64,000 nt of DNA from Pseudomonas berkeleyensis (lineage in GTDB: Bacteria; Pseudomonadota; Gammaproteobacteria; Pseudomonadales; Pseudomonadaceae), in the NCBI RefSeq assembly GCF_014109765.1, contig NZ_CP059139.1:5229001-5293000 (forward strand), given 5' to 3'. The position numbers were made by a program, and so were the translations under genes. Within the stretch, counting starts at the first letter, position 1; each line of letters begins with the position of its first letter. Of this stretch, positions 9,220-17,934 are shown in pieces. The notes below the pieces were generated by a model. That model was given only the letters and a program-made list of their open reading frames with translations, was not told the DNA's origin and did not search any database.

Positions 9220-10010
9220 GCGGCAATCCTCAGTCGAAGCAGACGGAACAGTTGATCGGTGATCAGCCCGAGCAGGCCGATGATGGCAATGGCGAGGAAG
9301 ATCACATCCACCTGGAAGCCGCGCATGGCCTTCAGGCTGATGTAGCCAAGGCCGCTGCTGGCAGCGACCAGTTCAGCCACCACCAGATACGTCCAGGCCC
9401 AGCCCATGGTCACCCGCAGGGTGTCGAGGATGCCCGGCAAGGAGGCCGGACCGAGTACGTGCAGCACCACGTCGCGGCGGCTGGCGCCGAGGGTGTAGCT
9501 GGCGTTGAGCAGGTCACGCGAGACGCCCTTGGAGACGTCGGCGACCATCACCAGTTGCTGGAAGAACACGCCGAAGATGATCACCGCCACGCGCTGTTCC
9601 AGGCCGATGCCGATCCACAGGATGAACAGCGGCACGAAGCTGGTCACCGGCAGGTAGCGGATGAAGTTCACCAGCGGTTCGAGAAAGGCCTGGACGATAC
9701 GAAAGCTGCCCATCAGCAGGCCCAGCGGCACCGACACCAGCGACGACACGACGAAGCCGATCAGCACCACTTCCAGGCTGGCCAGCACATGCTTGCTCAG
9801 GGTGCCGTCGCCGGCCAGACGCACGCCGGCGGCGATCACATCGCCCGGCGTCGGCAGGAACATCGACGGCACCACGCCGCCATAGGACAGCAGGGCCCAC
9901 AGGCCCAGCACCAGCAGCCAGCACAGGCTGCTGGCGCCCAGCACCAGGCCGCCGGGCAAGTCGACTTTGGGGGTCAGGCAGCGCTGCACCCAGGATTTTT
10001 GCGTGGCCAT
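9207..10010 (-). CDS. ABC transporter permease, nitrate/taurine (TauC/SsuC) type
   Basis: A 267-residue BPD_transp_1 permease with about six helices and the EAA loop region in LNASYTLGASRRDVVLHV. Start chosen at the ATG at 10010, preceded by GAGGTGGTTC; an in-frame extension to 10088 runs into a REP repeat and is rejected. Second gene of the SBP-permease-ATPase set; 123 bases including a REP hairpin separate it from the binding-protein gene. Confidence 0.9.
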   Translation of the reverse strand: MATQKSWVQRCLTPKVDLPGGLVLGASSLCWLLVLGLWALLSYGGVVPSMFLPTPGDVIAAGVRLAGDGTLSKHVLASLEVVLIGFVVSSLVSVPLGLLMGSFRIVQAFLEPLVNFIRYLPVTSFVPLFILWIGIGLEQRVAVIIFGVFFQQLVMVADVSKGVSRDLLNASYTLGASRRDVVLHVLGPASLPGILDTLRVTMGWAWTYLVVAELVAASSGLGYISLKAMRGFQVDVIFLAIAIIGLLGLITDQLFRLLRLRIAAWAQ

Positions 10011-10072
10011 GAACCACCTCGTGTTGCGAATTCTGAAAAAACCGGCAGGCCGTATGGGTTGTCGCGCCCCTT

Positions 10073-10119
10073 GTAGGAGCGGATTCATCCGCGAAATTCG
10101 CGGCTAAAGCCGCTCCTAC
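10073..10119. repeat. REP hairpin (GTAGGAGCGG family)
   Basis: GTAGGAGCGG and CCGCTCCTAC bracket an inverted pair ATTCATCCGCGAA/TTCGCGGCTAAA. It sits between the binding-protein gene and the permease gene of one ABC system, a place where REP hairpins can protect the upstream, more strongly needed binding-protein mRNA. Confidence 0.8.
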
Positions 10120-10133
10120 AGATCAGAGGTGGC

Positions 10134-11120
10134 TCAAGGCGTGACGAAAGAGGTATCCACCAGATCCTCGTAGCTCACCGCGTAGGGCTTGCCCTGCAGG
10201 GTGCTCCAGGTCTCGTTGGCCAGCTTGATGATCTCGGCGATGTCGCCGGCCTTGCCGGGGGTGCCGAGCAGCTTCTCGCTCATGGCCTGGTCATAGAACT
10301 TCACGCCCTTGGCGGCCTCGGCCAGATCCTTGGGATTGGACAGGTAGCCACCGACGCCCTTGGCCATGATTTCGTAGGCCTTCTCCGGGTTCTGCTTGGT
10401 GTACTCGACCGCCTTGTACAGGCCGGCGACCAGCGCCTTGACGTCTTCTGGCTGCTTCTCGATGACGCCACAATCCAGCGCCACCACGTCGACGATCACG
10501 CCGGGTGTGGCGCTGCTGTCGACCAGCACCTTGCCGCTGCCCTTCTGCTTGACCATGGTCAGATTCGGCTCCCAGGTCACCGCCGCCGGCACGTGGCCGG
10601 CGATGAAGGCCGAGGCGGCGTCGTCGGCAGTCATGTTCTGCACTTCGATGTCGGCCATGCTCATGCCGGCCTTCTTCAGCAGGTAGCTGAGCCAGAACTG
10701 CGACACCGAACCTTCGTTGACCGCCACGGACTTACCCTTGAGGCCCTGCATGTCGGCGATGTCGTTCTGCACCACGATGCCGTCGCCACCGTGGGATTCA
10801 TCCAGCGCCGCCACGGCCTTGAAGCAGAAGTCCTTGGAGCGGTACTTGAGAATTTCGTCGATGGTCGAGGCCGAGCCGGAGAGCTTGCCCGAGGCCTGCG
10901 CGGCCATGTACATCGAGGCTTCCTCGATGGTGGTCAGTTGCAGGTCGAGGCCGGCTTCCTTGAAGTAGCCGAGGTCACGGGCCAGGTACAGGGTGCCGTA
11001 GCCGACCCAGGTGGTGTGGCCGATGGACAAGGTGCCGGCCTGGGCGGTGGCGGCCATGCCGGCAGCCAGGGCGGTGCAGGCGAAGGAACGGACGATACGG
11101 TGGTGCAAGGACGATTTCAT
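10134..11120 (-). CDS. Periplasmic binding protein of TauABC-type importer (328 aa)
   Basis: A signal peptide is clear (MKSSLHHRIVRSFACTALAA, cut after TAQA near residue 28). The mature part begins TLSIGHTTWVGYGTLYLARD, the usual first strand of the NMT1/TauA/SsuA family, followed by LGYFKEAGLDLQL. It delivers substrate to the permease/ATPase encoded just downstream. The aminotransferase and aldehyde dehydrogenase genes upstream on the same strand suggest an amine or amino-alcohol ligand, but this is inference. Confidence 0.9.
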   Translation of the reverse strand: MKSSLHHRIVRSFACTALAAGMAATAQAGTLSIGHTTWVGYGTLYLARDLGYFKEAGLDLQLTTIEEASMYMAAQASGKLSGSASTIDEILKYRSKDFCFKAVAALDESHGGDGIVVQNDIADMQGLKGKSVAVNEGSVSQFWLSYLLKKAGMSMADIEVQNMTADDAASAFIAGHVPAAVTWEPNLTMVKQKGSGKVLVDSSATPGVIVDVVALDCGVIEKQPEDVKALVAGLYKAVEYTKQNPEKAYEIMAKGVGGYLSNPKDLAEAAKGVKFYDQAMSEKLLGTPGKAGDIAEIIKLANETWSTLQGKPYAVSYEDLVDTSFVTP

Positions 11121-11267
11121 GAAGCACTCCCACAGCCTGTTGGCTCGTTATTGGTTTGCGTGGGGCAGGGATTGGCCAGTGGCCGAATTACACTTTTACG
11201 GGCTGACCTCGTTGGATCGGCGCCTGGTTCTTCGCCGCCCTCTGCGGGGCGGTTTCGGGGGCTTTTC

Positions 11268-11321
11268 GTAGGAGCGGCTTTAGCCGCGATTAAGGTATTT
11301 CGCGGCTAAAGCCGCTCCTAC
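11268..11321. repeat. REP hairpin (GTAGGAGCGGCTTTAGCCGCG family)
   Basis: Two full REP units in opposite orientation (11268-11289 and 11300-11321) form a strong cruciform in the 218-base gap between the binding-protein promoter and the aminotransferase gene stop. The rest of that gap shows no gene. Confidence 0.85.
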
Positions 11322-11338
11322 GGGTGATCGATGCCCTG

Positions 11339-12712
11339 TTACAGCAGATTCAGCTCACGCCCGGTGCGATCCACCGCGCGCTTGGTCTTCTCCACCAGTT
11401 CGTCCAGCTCGGCATGCGTAGCCACCAGCGCCGGCGCCATGATCATCCGGCCGAGGGTGGAGCGAATGATCAGGCCCTCGTCGAAGCCGACGGTGCGGCA
11501 GTGCCAGGCGATATCGTTCTCGTGGGCGAAGCGCTTGCGCGTGGCCTTGTCCTCGGCGAACTGCAAGGCGGCGACCAGGCCGGTGCCCTGGATATCGCCG
11601 ATCAGCGGGTGACTTTCGAAGGTCTCGCGCAGCAATTTCTGCAGGTACGGCCCGGTATCAGCCTTGACCGTTTCGACGATCTTCTCGTCGCGCAGCGCGG
11701 TGAGGTTGGCGATGGCCACGGCGGCGGCCACCGGGTGGCCGGCGTAGGTCAGGCCGTGGGCGAACACGCCGCCCTCCTGCACCAGGGCGTCGGCGATGCG
11801 ACCGCTGAGCACCAGGCCGCCCATGGGGATATAGCCGCTGGTCAGGCCCTTGGCGATGGTCAGGGTGTCGGGCTGGAAGCCGAAGTGCTGGTGGGCGAAC
11901 CACTCGCCGGTACGGCCGAAGCCGCCGATCACTTCATCGGCGCACAGCAGCACGTCGTACTGGCGGCAGATGCGTTGCACTTCGGCCCAGTAGCTGGCCG
12001 GTGGGAAGATCATGCCGCCGGCGCCCTGGAAGGGTTCGGCAACGAAGGCGGCGACGTTCTCGGCGCCCAGTTCGAGGATCTTCGCTTCCAGCTCGCGGGC
12101 GGCCTTGAGGCCGAAGGCTTCTTCGGAAAGGTCGCCGCCCTCGGCGAACCAATAGGGCTCACCAATGTGGGCGAAGCCCGGCAGCATGCCACCCATCTCA
12201 TGCATGAACCCCATGCCGCCGAGCGCGGTGCTGCCCAGGGTGGAGCCGTGGTAGCCGTTCCAGCGGCCGATCATCACGGTCTTGCTCGGCTTGCCCACCA
12301 CCTGCCAGTAACGGCGCACGGTGCGGATCAGCACCTCGTTGGCCTCGGAGCCGGAGTTGGTGTAGATGGCGTGGCTGTAGTGCTTGGGCAACAGGCTGAA
12401 GAGCAGCTCGGACAGCTCCACCACGCGCGGGTGTGTGGTGTGGAAGAACAGGTTGTAGTACGGCAGCTCCTCCAACTGGCGGCTGGCGGCGGCGTTGAGG
12501 TCGGCGCGGCCATAGCCCAGCGCGGTGCACCACAGGCCGGACATGCCATCCAGATAACGCTTGCCGTCCGTGTCCCAGAGGTTCAGGCCCTGGCCCTTGG
12601 CGATCACCAGCGCGCCCTTCTCGTTGAGCGCCTTCTGGTCGAGGAAGGCATGGATATGGTGCGCCGCATCCAGTGCCTGGTATTCCTGGGTGGTGTGTTT
12701 CCGGGCAGTCAT
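11339..12712 (-). CDS. Class III PLP-dependent aminotransferase (457 aa)
   Basis: An omega-amino-acid/diamine:pyruvate-type transaminase. Visible landmarks are the substrate-side GLWCTALGYGR, the cofactor-phosphate motif TNSGSEANE, the Asp of ADEVIGGFGRTG, and the PLP lysine in IAKGLTSGYIPMGG. Sequence and length closely resemble putrescine/polyamine:pyruvate transaminases such as SpuC, but it is distinct enough that the substrate may be another primary amine. The gene is on the same strand as the aldehyde dehydrogenase at 12836, which would oxidise the aldehyde it makes. Confidence 0.9.
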   Translation of the reverse strand: MTARKHTTQEYQALDAAHHIHAFLDQKALNEKGALVIAKGQGLNLWDTDGKRYLDGMSGLWCTALGYGRADLNAAASRQLEELPYYNLFFHTTHPRVVELSELLFSLLPKHYSHAIYTNSGSEANEVLIRTVRRYWQVVGKPSKTVMIGRWNGYHGSTLGSTALGGMGFMHEMGGMLPGFAHIGEPYWFAEGGDLSEEAFGLKAARELEAKILELGAENVAAFVAEPFQGAGGMIFPPASYWAEVQRICRQYDVLLCADEVIGGFGRTGEWFAHQHFGFQPDTLTIAKGLTSGYIPMGGLVLSGRIADALVQEGGVFAHGLTYAGHPVAAAVAIANLTALRDEKIVETVKADTGPYLQKLLRETFESHPLIGDIQGTGLVAALQFAEDKATRKRFAHENDIAWHCRTVGFDEGLIIRSTLGRMIMAPALVATHAELDELVEKTKRAVDRTGRELNLL

Positions 12713-12735
12713 CGCAAGGTCTCCGCCAGTGGCGT

Positions 12736-12840
12736 GTAGGGTGCGCCGTGCGCACCGTTAATAATTTGATCAACTCCGCCTGGTGCGCACAGCGCCCCCA
12801 ACGAACCGGGGCATCATCCGCTGCGCGCGGCGCCCCTACG
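12736..12840. repeat. Pair of GTAGGGTGCGCC-family repeats
   Basis: GTAGGGTGCGCCGTGCGCACC at 12736-12756 faces an opposed, partly decayed unit GGTGCGCACAGCGCC ... GCGCCCCTACG at 12782-12840. The right unit abuts the stop codon of the aldehyde dehydrogenase gene. Confidence 0.75.
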
Positions 12841-14332
12841 GACGCAGCTGGAACCAGGTGGTCTTCAGTTGCGTGTACTTGTCGAACGAATGCAGCGACA
12901 GGTCGCGGCCAAAGCCGGATTGCTTGCCGCCACCGAACGGCGTGCTGACGTCCAGCGCATCGACGGTGTTGACCGACACGGTGCCGGCCTTGAGGCGACG
13001 GGCAACACGGTGGGCGCGATTGAGGTCGTCGCTCCACAGCGAGGCGGCCAAGCCGTAGACGCTGTCGTTGGCCAGGGCCACGGCCTCGGCCTCGCTGTCG
13101 AACGGCAGCACCGCCAGCACCGGACCGAAGACTTCCTCGCGGGCCAGGCGACTGTTCGGCGCCACACCGGTGAAGATGGTCGGTGCAATAAAGTTGCCCG
13201 AGCCGCCCACGGTCAGTTGCTGACCACCGCAGACCAGGCGTGCGCCGTCGGCCTGGGCATCCTTGATGAAATCCATGATGCGTGCGGTCTGCCGCGCTTC
13301 GACGATGGCGCCGGCACGACTGGCCGGGTCGAGTGGATCGCCAGGCAGCCAGTCGCGCGCCTTGGCCTGCAAGCGCTCGACGAATTCATCGTGGATCGAA
13401 CGCTGCACCAGCAGGCGCGAGTTGGCCGAGCACACCTCGCCCTGGTTGAAGAAGATGCCGAAGGCGGCCTTCTCGGCGGCCAGGTCGAGATCCTGGCAAT
13501 CGGCGAACACCAGGTTGGCGCTCTTGCCGCCGCACTCCAGCCACACCTGCTTGAGGTTGGACTGCGCCGAATAACCCATGAAGTATTTGCCCACCTCGGT
13601 GGAGCCGGTGAAGGCCAGGCAGTCGACGTCCATATGCAGGCCAAGGGCCTTGCCGGCGCTCTCGCCGAGGCCCGGCACCACGTTCAGCACGCCCTCTGGC
13701 AGCCCGGCCTCCAGCGCCAGCTCGGCCAGGCGCAGGGCGGAGAACGGTGACTGCTCGGCGGGCTTGAGCACCACCGAGTTGCCGGCGGCCAGGGCCGGCG
13801 CCAGCTTCCAGGCGGCCATGTCCAGCGGGAAATTCCACGGCACCACGGCAGCGACCACGCCCAGCGCTTCGCGGGTGATGGTGGCGAGCACGTTGCGTGC
13901 ACTGGGCGCAACTTCGTCGTAGAGCTTGTCGAGGCTCTCGGCGTACCAGCGGAATACGCCAGCAGCGCCGGGCACGTCGATGTTCCAGGCATCCATCACC
14001 GGCTTGCCCATGTTCAGCGAATCGAGCAGTGCCAGCTCATCACGATTGGCCAGGATCAGCTCGGCCAGGCGCAGCAGCACCTGCTTGCGCTCGGTGGGGG
14101 TACGTTGCGACCAGACGCCGGCTTCGAAGGCCTGGCGGGCGCTGCTCACGGCCAGTTCGACCTCGGCCTCGCCACAGGCAGCAACCTGTGCCAGCACCTG
14201 GCCGGTGGCCGGGTTGATGGTCGCGAAGGTGGCGCCGGACTGCGCCGCCACACGGCGACCACCGATGATGGCCTGTTCGATGAAGGCTTGCTGCCGGGCG
14301 CGTTGCTGCCAGTCGCTGAGTTCGTACACCAC
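12836..14332 (-). CDS. NAD(P)-dependent aldehyde dehydrogenase, PuuC/KauB type (498 aa)
   Basis: Full-length ALDH: cofactor-binding PWNFPLDMAAWKLAPALAAG, the catalytic Glu in LECGGKSANLVF, the catalytic Cys in FFNQGEVCSANSRL, and the C-terminal PFGGGKQSGFGRD. Overall most like gamma-glutamyl-gamma-aminobutyraldehyde and 4-aminobutyraldehyde dehydrogenases (PuuC, KauB/PauC). It oxidises the aldehyde produced by the neighbouring transaminase or GMC enzyme (inference from context). A divergent LysR gene starts at 14759 beyond a 426-base gap. Confidence 0.9.
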   Translation of the reverse strand: MVYELSDWQQRARQQAFIEQAIIGGRRVAAQSGATFATINPATGQVLAQVAACGEAEVELAVSSARQAFEAGVWSQRTPTERKQVLLRLAELILANRDELALLDSLNMGKPVMDAWNIDVPGAAGVFRWYAESLDKLYDEVAPSARNVLATITREALGVVAAVVPWNFPLDMAAWKLAPALAAGNSVVLKPAEQSPFSALRLAELALEAGLPEGVLNVVPGLGESAGKALGLHMDVDCLAFTGSTEVGKYFMGYSAQSNLKQVWLECGGKSANLVFADCQDLDLAAEKAAFGIFFNQGEVCSANSRLLVQRSIHDEFVERLQAKARDWLPGDPLDPASRAGAIVEARQTARIMDFIKDAQADGARLVCGGQQLTVGGSGNFIAPTIFTGVAPNSRLAREEVFGPVLAVLPFDSEAEAVALANDSVYGLAASLWSDDLNRAHRVARRLKAGTVSVNTVDALDVSTPFGGGKQSGFGRDLSLHSFDKYTQLKTTWFQLRP

Positions 14333-14758
14333 TGTCCCCTTCTGCCGTTTGGCGATTGCGGAACCGATGGTGGCGCAAGCCCGAAAATAGGAAAAATATT
14401 AAAAATGTCGCCGGGACATACGAAAAAGATGGTCACACCCGCACCAAGACAGTGCAGCCCGCCAACTCCTTGTGCAAATACCCGACGACGCGCCGCCAAG
14501 CCGCGCCACGCCTGACGCGAAGCACACCCAACAGCCCCACACCACGCACCATTTCAGCCCGCACTGCGAGCTGTAGGGTGGGCTTCAGCCCACCACAACA
14601 CGCACACACTCGCGAACCGCACCGAGTACGACTCTTGCAAGGCATTCCCCGCCCAGGGCCAGAAAAAATATGGCCACTGGCAAACAAGATGCTCGCCTAC
14701 CGGCCCCTGATCTGCGGGTATGGTGAGTGCCAGAAGAAGATCGTCCGAGGTTCCTTGC
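14333..14758. other. Intergenic region between ALDH and LysR genes, 426 bases
   Basis: The part next to the ALDH gene is AT-rich (CCGAAAATAGGAAAAATATT near 14380-14400) and is the likely divergent promoter and LysR-binding region. A short palindrome GGTGGGCTTCAGCCCACC lies at about 14577-14594, part of a repeat starting GTAGGGTGGG at 14573. I see no convincing gene in the remainder; the frames that cross it have no ribosome-binding site and run into the LysR gene out of frame. Confidence 0.6.
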
Positions 14759-15682
14759 GTGGCTGCCTACACCCTGCGTCAACTCAAGTATTTCGTCACC
14801 ACCGTCGAGTGCGGCAGCGTCGCCGAGGCGTCACGCAAGCTGTACATCGCCCAGCCGTCCATCTCCACGGCAATCAAGGGTCTGGAAGAGAGCTTCGGCG
14901 TGCAGCTGTTCATCCGCCACCACGCCCAGGGCGTCTCGCTCACCCCCAGTGGTGCGCGCTTCTACCGCAAGGCGCAGGAGCTGCTGCGCATGGCGCACGA
15001 GTTCGAACAGAACGCCCTGGCCGACAACGACGTGGTGGCTGGGCAAATCGACATCGGCTGCTTCGAGACGGTCGCCCCGCTCTACCTGCCACGCCTGATC
15101 GCCGGCTTTCGCCAGCGCTACCCGGGCGTGGAAATCCGTCTGCACGACGGCGAGCAGCACGAGCTGGTGCAGGGCCTGACCGCCGGCCGCTTCGACCTGG
15201 CGATCTTCTACGAACATGACCTGGACGGCACCATCGAGACCGAGCCACTGATGCCGCCGCAACGGCCCTATGCGCTGCTGCCCGAAGGCCACCGCTTCGC
15301 CGCGCAGGCACAGGTGTCGCTGCGCGACCTGGTGCTCGACCCGATGATCCTGCTCGACGTGCTGCCGAGCCGGAACTACTTCGTGAGCATCTTCGAGGAA
15401 CTGGGCCTGTCGCCGAACATCGTGTTCAGCTCGCCCTCCATCGAGATGGTGCGCGGTATGGTCGGCCAGGGCTTCGGCTTCTCGGTGCTGGTCACCCGCC
15501 CGCACTGCAACACCACCTACGACGGCAAGCAGGTGGTGTGCGTGAACATCACCGAGGACGTCACCGGCTCCGGCCTGGTCGCCGCCTGGCTCAAGCGCGC
15601 GCAACTGACCAAGCCGGCGCAGTTGTTCGTCGATTACTGCAAGGCGGAACTGGGCGAGAAGCGGCTGGCGGAATCCGCCTGA
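14759..15682 (+). CDS. LysR-family regulator of the adjacent amine/alcohol block
   Basis: The HTH is YTLRQLKYFVTTVECGSVAE followed by ASRKLYIAQPSISTAIKGLE; the effector domain follows from about residue 90. I choose the GTG at 14759 (VAAYTLRQLKYF), with CGAGG about nine bases upstream, because it brings the HTH to the usual distance from the N-terminus; an ATG at 14720 would add 13 atypical residues. It is divergent from the ALDH/aminotransferase genes and is the likely regulator for the catabolic block 6.6-14.3 kb. Confidence 0.85.
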   Translation: MAAYTLRQLKYFVTTVECGSVAEASRKLYIAQPSISTAIKGLEESFGVQLFIRHHAQGVSLTPSGARFYRKAQELLRMAHEFEQNALADNDVVAGQIDIGCFETVAPLYLPRLIAGFRQRYPGVEIRLHDGEQHELVQGLTAGRFDLAIFYEHDLDGTIETEPLMPPQRPYALLPEGHRFAAQAQVSLRDLVLDPMILLDVLPSRNYFVSIFEELGLSPNIVFSSPSIEMVRGMVGQGFGFSVLVTRPHCNTTYDGKQVVCVNITEDVTGSGLVAAWLKRAQLTKPAQLFVDYCKAELGEKRLAESA

Positions 15683-15691
15683 ACCAGTGCG

Positions 15692-17299
15692 TCAGACCTG
15701 GAACTGCATGACGGCGTTGCGCATGCCCTGCGCCACCCGCTCCAGTTCCTCCGCCGAATGCGCCAGTTCGTTCACCGCCTGGGCGTTGTGCTGAGCCATC
15801 TGCGCGATCTGCTCGACACGCTGCGCCACCTCACTGCTGGCGTTGCTCTGCTCGCCGATGGTGTGGGAAATCTCCTCCACCACCTGGGCGGCGCGTTGCG
15901 CGCCATCGCGTATTTCATTGATCGAATCGCCGGCCTGGTGCGCCAGGGCCACACCATCGTTCACCCGCGTCACGCCGGCCTGCATGCTGTCCACCGCCAG
16001 GTGGGTGTTGCTGCGGATGCGCCCGATCATGTCGGTGATTTCCTGGGTCGAGTGCGCGGTGCGGGCCGCCAGGTTGCGCACCTCGTCGGCGACCACGGCG
16101 AAACCACGCCCGGCCTCCCCCGCGCGTGCAGCCTCGATCGCGGCATTGAGGGCGAGCAGATTGGTCTGTTCGGCGATGCTCTTGATGACCTGGATGATCG
16201 AATGGATTTCCTCGGATGAACGCCCCAACTCGGTGATCGTCTCGGACGACGAGGTGACCGCTTCGGCGATACGGTTCATGCCGTCGACCACGCCAAGTAT
16301 GACCTGGCCGCCGCTGTCGGCCAGTTGCCCGGAATGGGCGGAAATGCCTTTGGCGTCATGAGCGTGCGTGGACACCTGGGCGATGTTCTGGATCATCTGC
16401 TCCATGGCCGCGGCCATGCTCGTGGCGCTGTCCGCCTGCTGGGTGGAGTCCTGCAGAATGCGCTGGGCCGTGCCGGTCAGCGTGCGCGCGGTGTGCTGCA
16501 ACTGCTCGCTGTGCTGGTTGATGCTGCTGATCATGCGGCCGAGATTGCCCTGCATCTCGGCCAGCGCCTGCAGCAAGTGGCCGGCCTCGTCCTGTCGATC
16601 CACGTCGATGCGACCGCGCAGGTTGCCGCTGGCGATGGCGCGGGCGGCGTCGACGGAACGTTGCAGCGGCCCCAGCACGCTGCGCATCAGGCTCCAGGTG
16701 ATCAGGCCGAGCAGCAGGCTGACCAGCACGATGCCGGTGATCAGGTAGATCGAGGCCTGGCTTACGGCAGTCTGACCACTCTGGTGAGCAGCACTCACCT
16801 GCTCTTCAATCAGGCTGCTGAGCGCCTCGTTCTTGGCTTCCAGCTCGCTGAAACGCTGCATGAACGCAGGCATTCCCGCCTTGGCGGCCTGCGCGTCACG
16901 CAGGGCCGCTTCGGTGATCTGCTCGGCTTCGGCGATGTAGGCAGTGAGCGCCGGTTGCGACTGGGCAATGGCCTGCTGGATGTCGGCAGGTAGCGGCAAC
17001 TGGGCGTTGGCCGTCAGAGCACGCTTGAACCAGTCGGCATGCTCGCGCAGATCCTTGCGTACCTGCTCGGCTGCCGCTGCGTCGCCCGCCTCGACGCTGA
17101 AGGCGGCCAGTACGTCGGCGCGCAACGCGTCGTGCATCATGTCGCCTTCCAGGTGGTTGCGCAGCGCCGTGACGCTCAGCTCGTTCTGCGCCAACGCGCC
17201 ATTGAGCTGGGTCTGGCCCCAGAAACCCACCGCACCCAGGCCCGCAGCGACGGCCACACTCAGTACGCCGCTGGCGATCATCTTCTGACGAATGTTCAT
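15692..17299 (-). CDS. Methyl-accepting chemotaxis protein, 4HB sensor (535 aa)
   Basis: Layout: TM1 about residues 10-30, a helical periplasmic domain of about 155 residues (four-helix-bundle type), TM2 about 189-211 ([20 protein letters not shown]), HAMP about 212-265, and a cytoplasmic signalling domain with the conserved tip [19 protein letters not shown]. It ends FQV without a CheR-tethering pentapeptide. Ligand unknown; such sensors bind amino acids or organic acids. It is convergent with the LysR gene, nine bases apart. Confidence 0.92.
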   Translation of the reverse strand: MNIRQKMIASGVLSVAVAAGLGAVGFWGQTQLNGALAQNELSVTALRNHLEGDMMHDALRADVLAAFSVEAGDAAAAEQVRKDLREHADWFKRALTANAQLPLPADIQQAIAQSQPALTAYIAEAEQITEAALRDAQAAKAGMPAFMQRFSELEAKNEALSSLIEEQVSAAHQSGQTAVSQASIYLITGIVLVSLLLGLITWSLMRSVLGPLQRSVDAARAIASGNLRGRIDVDRQDEAGHLLQALAEMQGNLGRMISSINQHSEQLQHTARTLTGTAQRILQDSTQQADSATSMAAAMEQMIQNIAQVSTHAHDAKGISAHSGQLADSGGQVILGVVDGMNRIAEAVTSSSETITELGRSSEEIHSIIQVIKSIAEQTNLLALNAAIEAARAGEAGRGFAVVADEVRNLAARTAHSTQEITDMIGRIRSNTHLAVDSMQAGVTRVNDGVALAHQAGDSINEIRDGAQRAAQVVEEISHTIGEQSNASSEVAQRVEQIAQMAQHNAQAVNELAHSAEELERVAQGMRNAVMQFQV

Positions 17300-17395
17300 G
17301 CGCTGCTATCTGGCTGTGAGGGAGGGAGTTGTAAGTCTAGTTCAGCTGCCAATCCTGCAAGGGCGGCAAAGGCCCGTCCGAGACAGTCCTGCTCG

Positions 17396-17701
17396 CTACT
17401 CGAATACGGGCCGGAAGAAGCTGCGCTCGTAGCTGAGGATGCAGCGCGTCTCTTCGGCATATTTGAACGCCGCCTGGCACTCGGCATCGGCGAACGAGTC
17501 CTGACGGTAGCGCTCGTAGTCGGCCAGGCTGGGGAAGCTGAACAGTGCCAGGGCCACGTCGTTGGCGCCCTCGGATGGCAGGAAGTAACCGTGATGCGTG
17601 CCGCCGAAGCGCGCTACCAGCGGAATCCACAGCTTGGCGTAGTGCTCGAATTCCTTGAGTTTGTAGGGATCGACGATATAGCGCAGGTAGCAGGTGACCA
17701 T
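17396..17701 (-). CDS. NIPSNAP-family protein (101 aa)
   Basis: The sequence MVTCYLRYIVDPYKLKEFEH, followed by WIPLVARFGGTHHGYFLPSEG, matches the ferredoxin-like NIPSNAP dimeric alpha/beta-barrel fold. Start at the ATG at 17701, with AAAGGA upstream; the frame extends further but without a plausible start. Members are small soluble proteins without a settled role. It lies about 100 bases before the MCP gene on the same strand. Confidence 0.8.
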   Translation of the reverse strand: MVTCYLRYIVDPYKLKEFEHYAKLWIPLVARFGGTHHGYFLPSEGANDVALALFSFPSLADYERYRQDSFADAECQAAFKYAEETRCILSYERSFFRPVFE

Positions 17702-17799
17702 GGGTGTCCTTTCTTGCGAGTGGTTTCGATGAAGCAGGGATATAAACACGGCGAAAAATCCACACGCCATTCTTTTCCAGCATCACGCCAGCAACCGGT

Positions 17800-17934
17800 G
17801 GTGCGCACAGCGCACCCTACCCGGTGACCAGCTTCACGTAGCCCGGATGAAATCCGGGGGCAGGCGATACCGAGTCCCCGACTTGCATCGGGTCTACGAA
17901 TCTTCGATCACGCGGTGCGCATGGCGCACCCTAC
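17800..17934. repeat. Mixed repeat cluster overlapping a stop codon
   Basis: Three short repeat units: GGTGCGCACAGCGCACCCTAC (17800-17820), a GTAGCCCGGATGAAATCCGG unit (17838-17858) and GGTGCGCATGGCGCACCCTAC (17914-17934). The last unit includes the stop codon of the peptidase gene at 17931, so the repeat inserted at, or helped to form, the gene's end. Confidence 0.8.

Noticed and set aside
11324..12739. 471-codon open frame on the plus strand
   Set aside because: Antisense to the class III aminotransferase; low-complexity His/Gly/Ala composition.
14356..15219. Open frame of 287 codons overlapping the LysR gene start
   Set aside because: Out of frame with the LysR gene; the second half is Arg/Pro-rich shadow and the first half has no similarity or ribosome-binding site.
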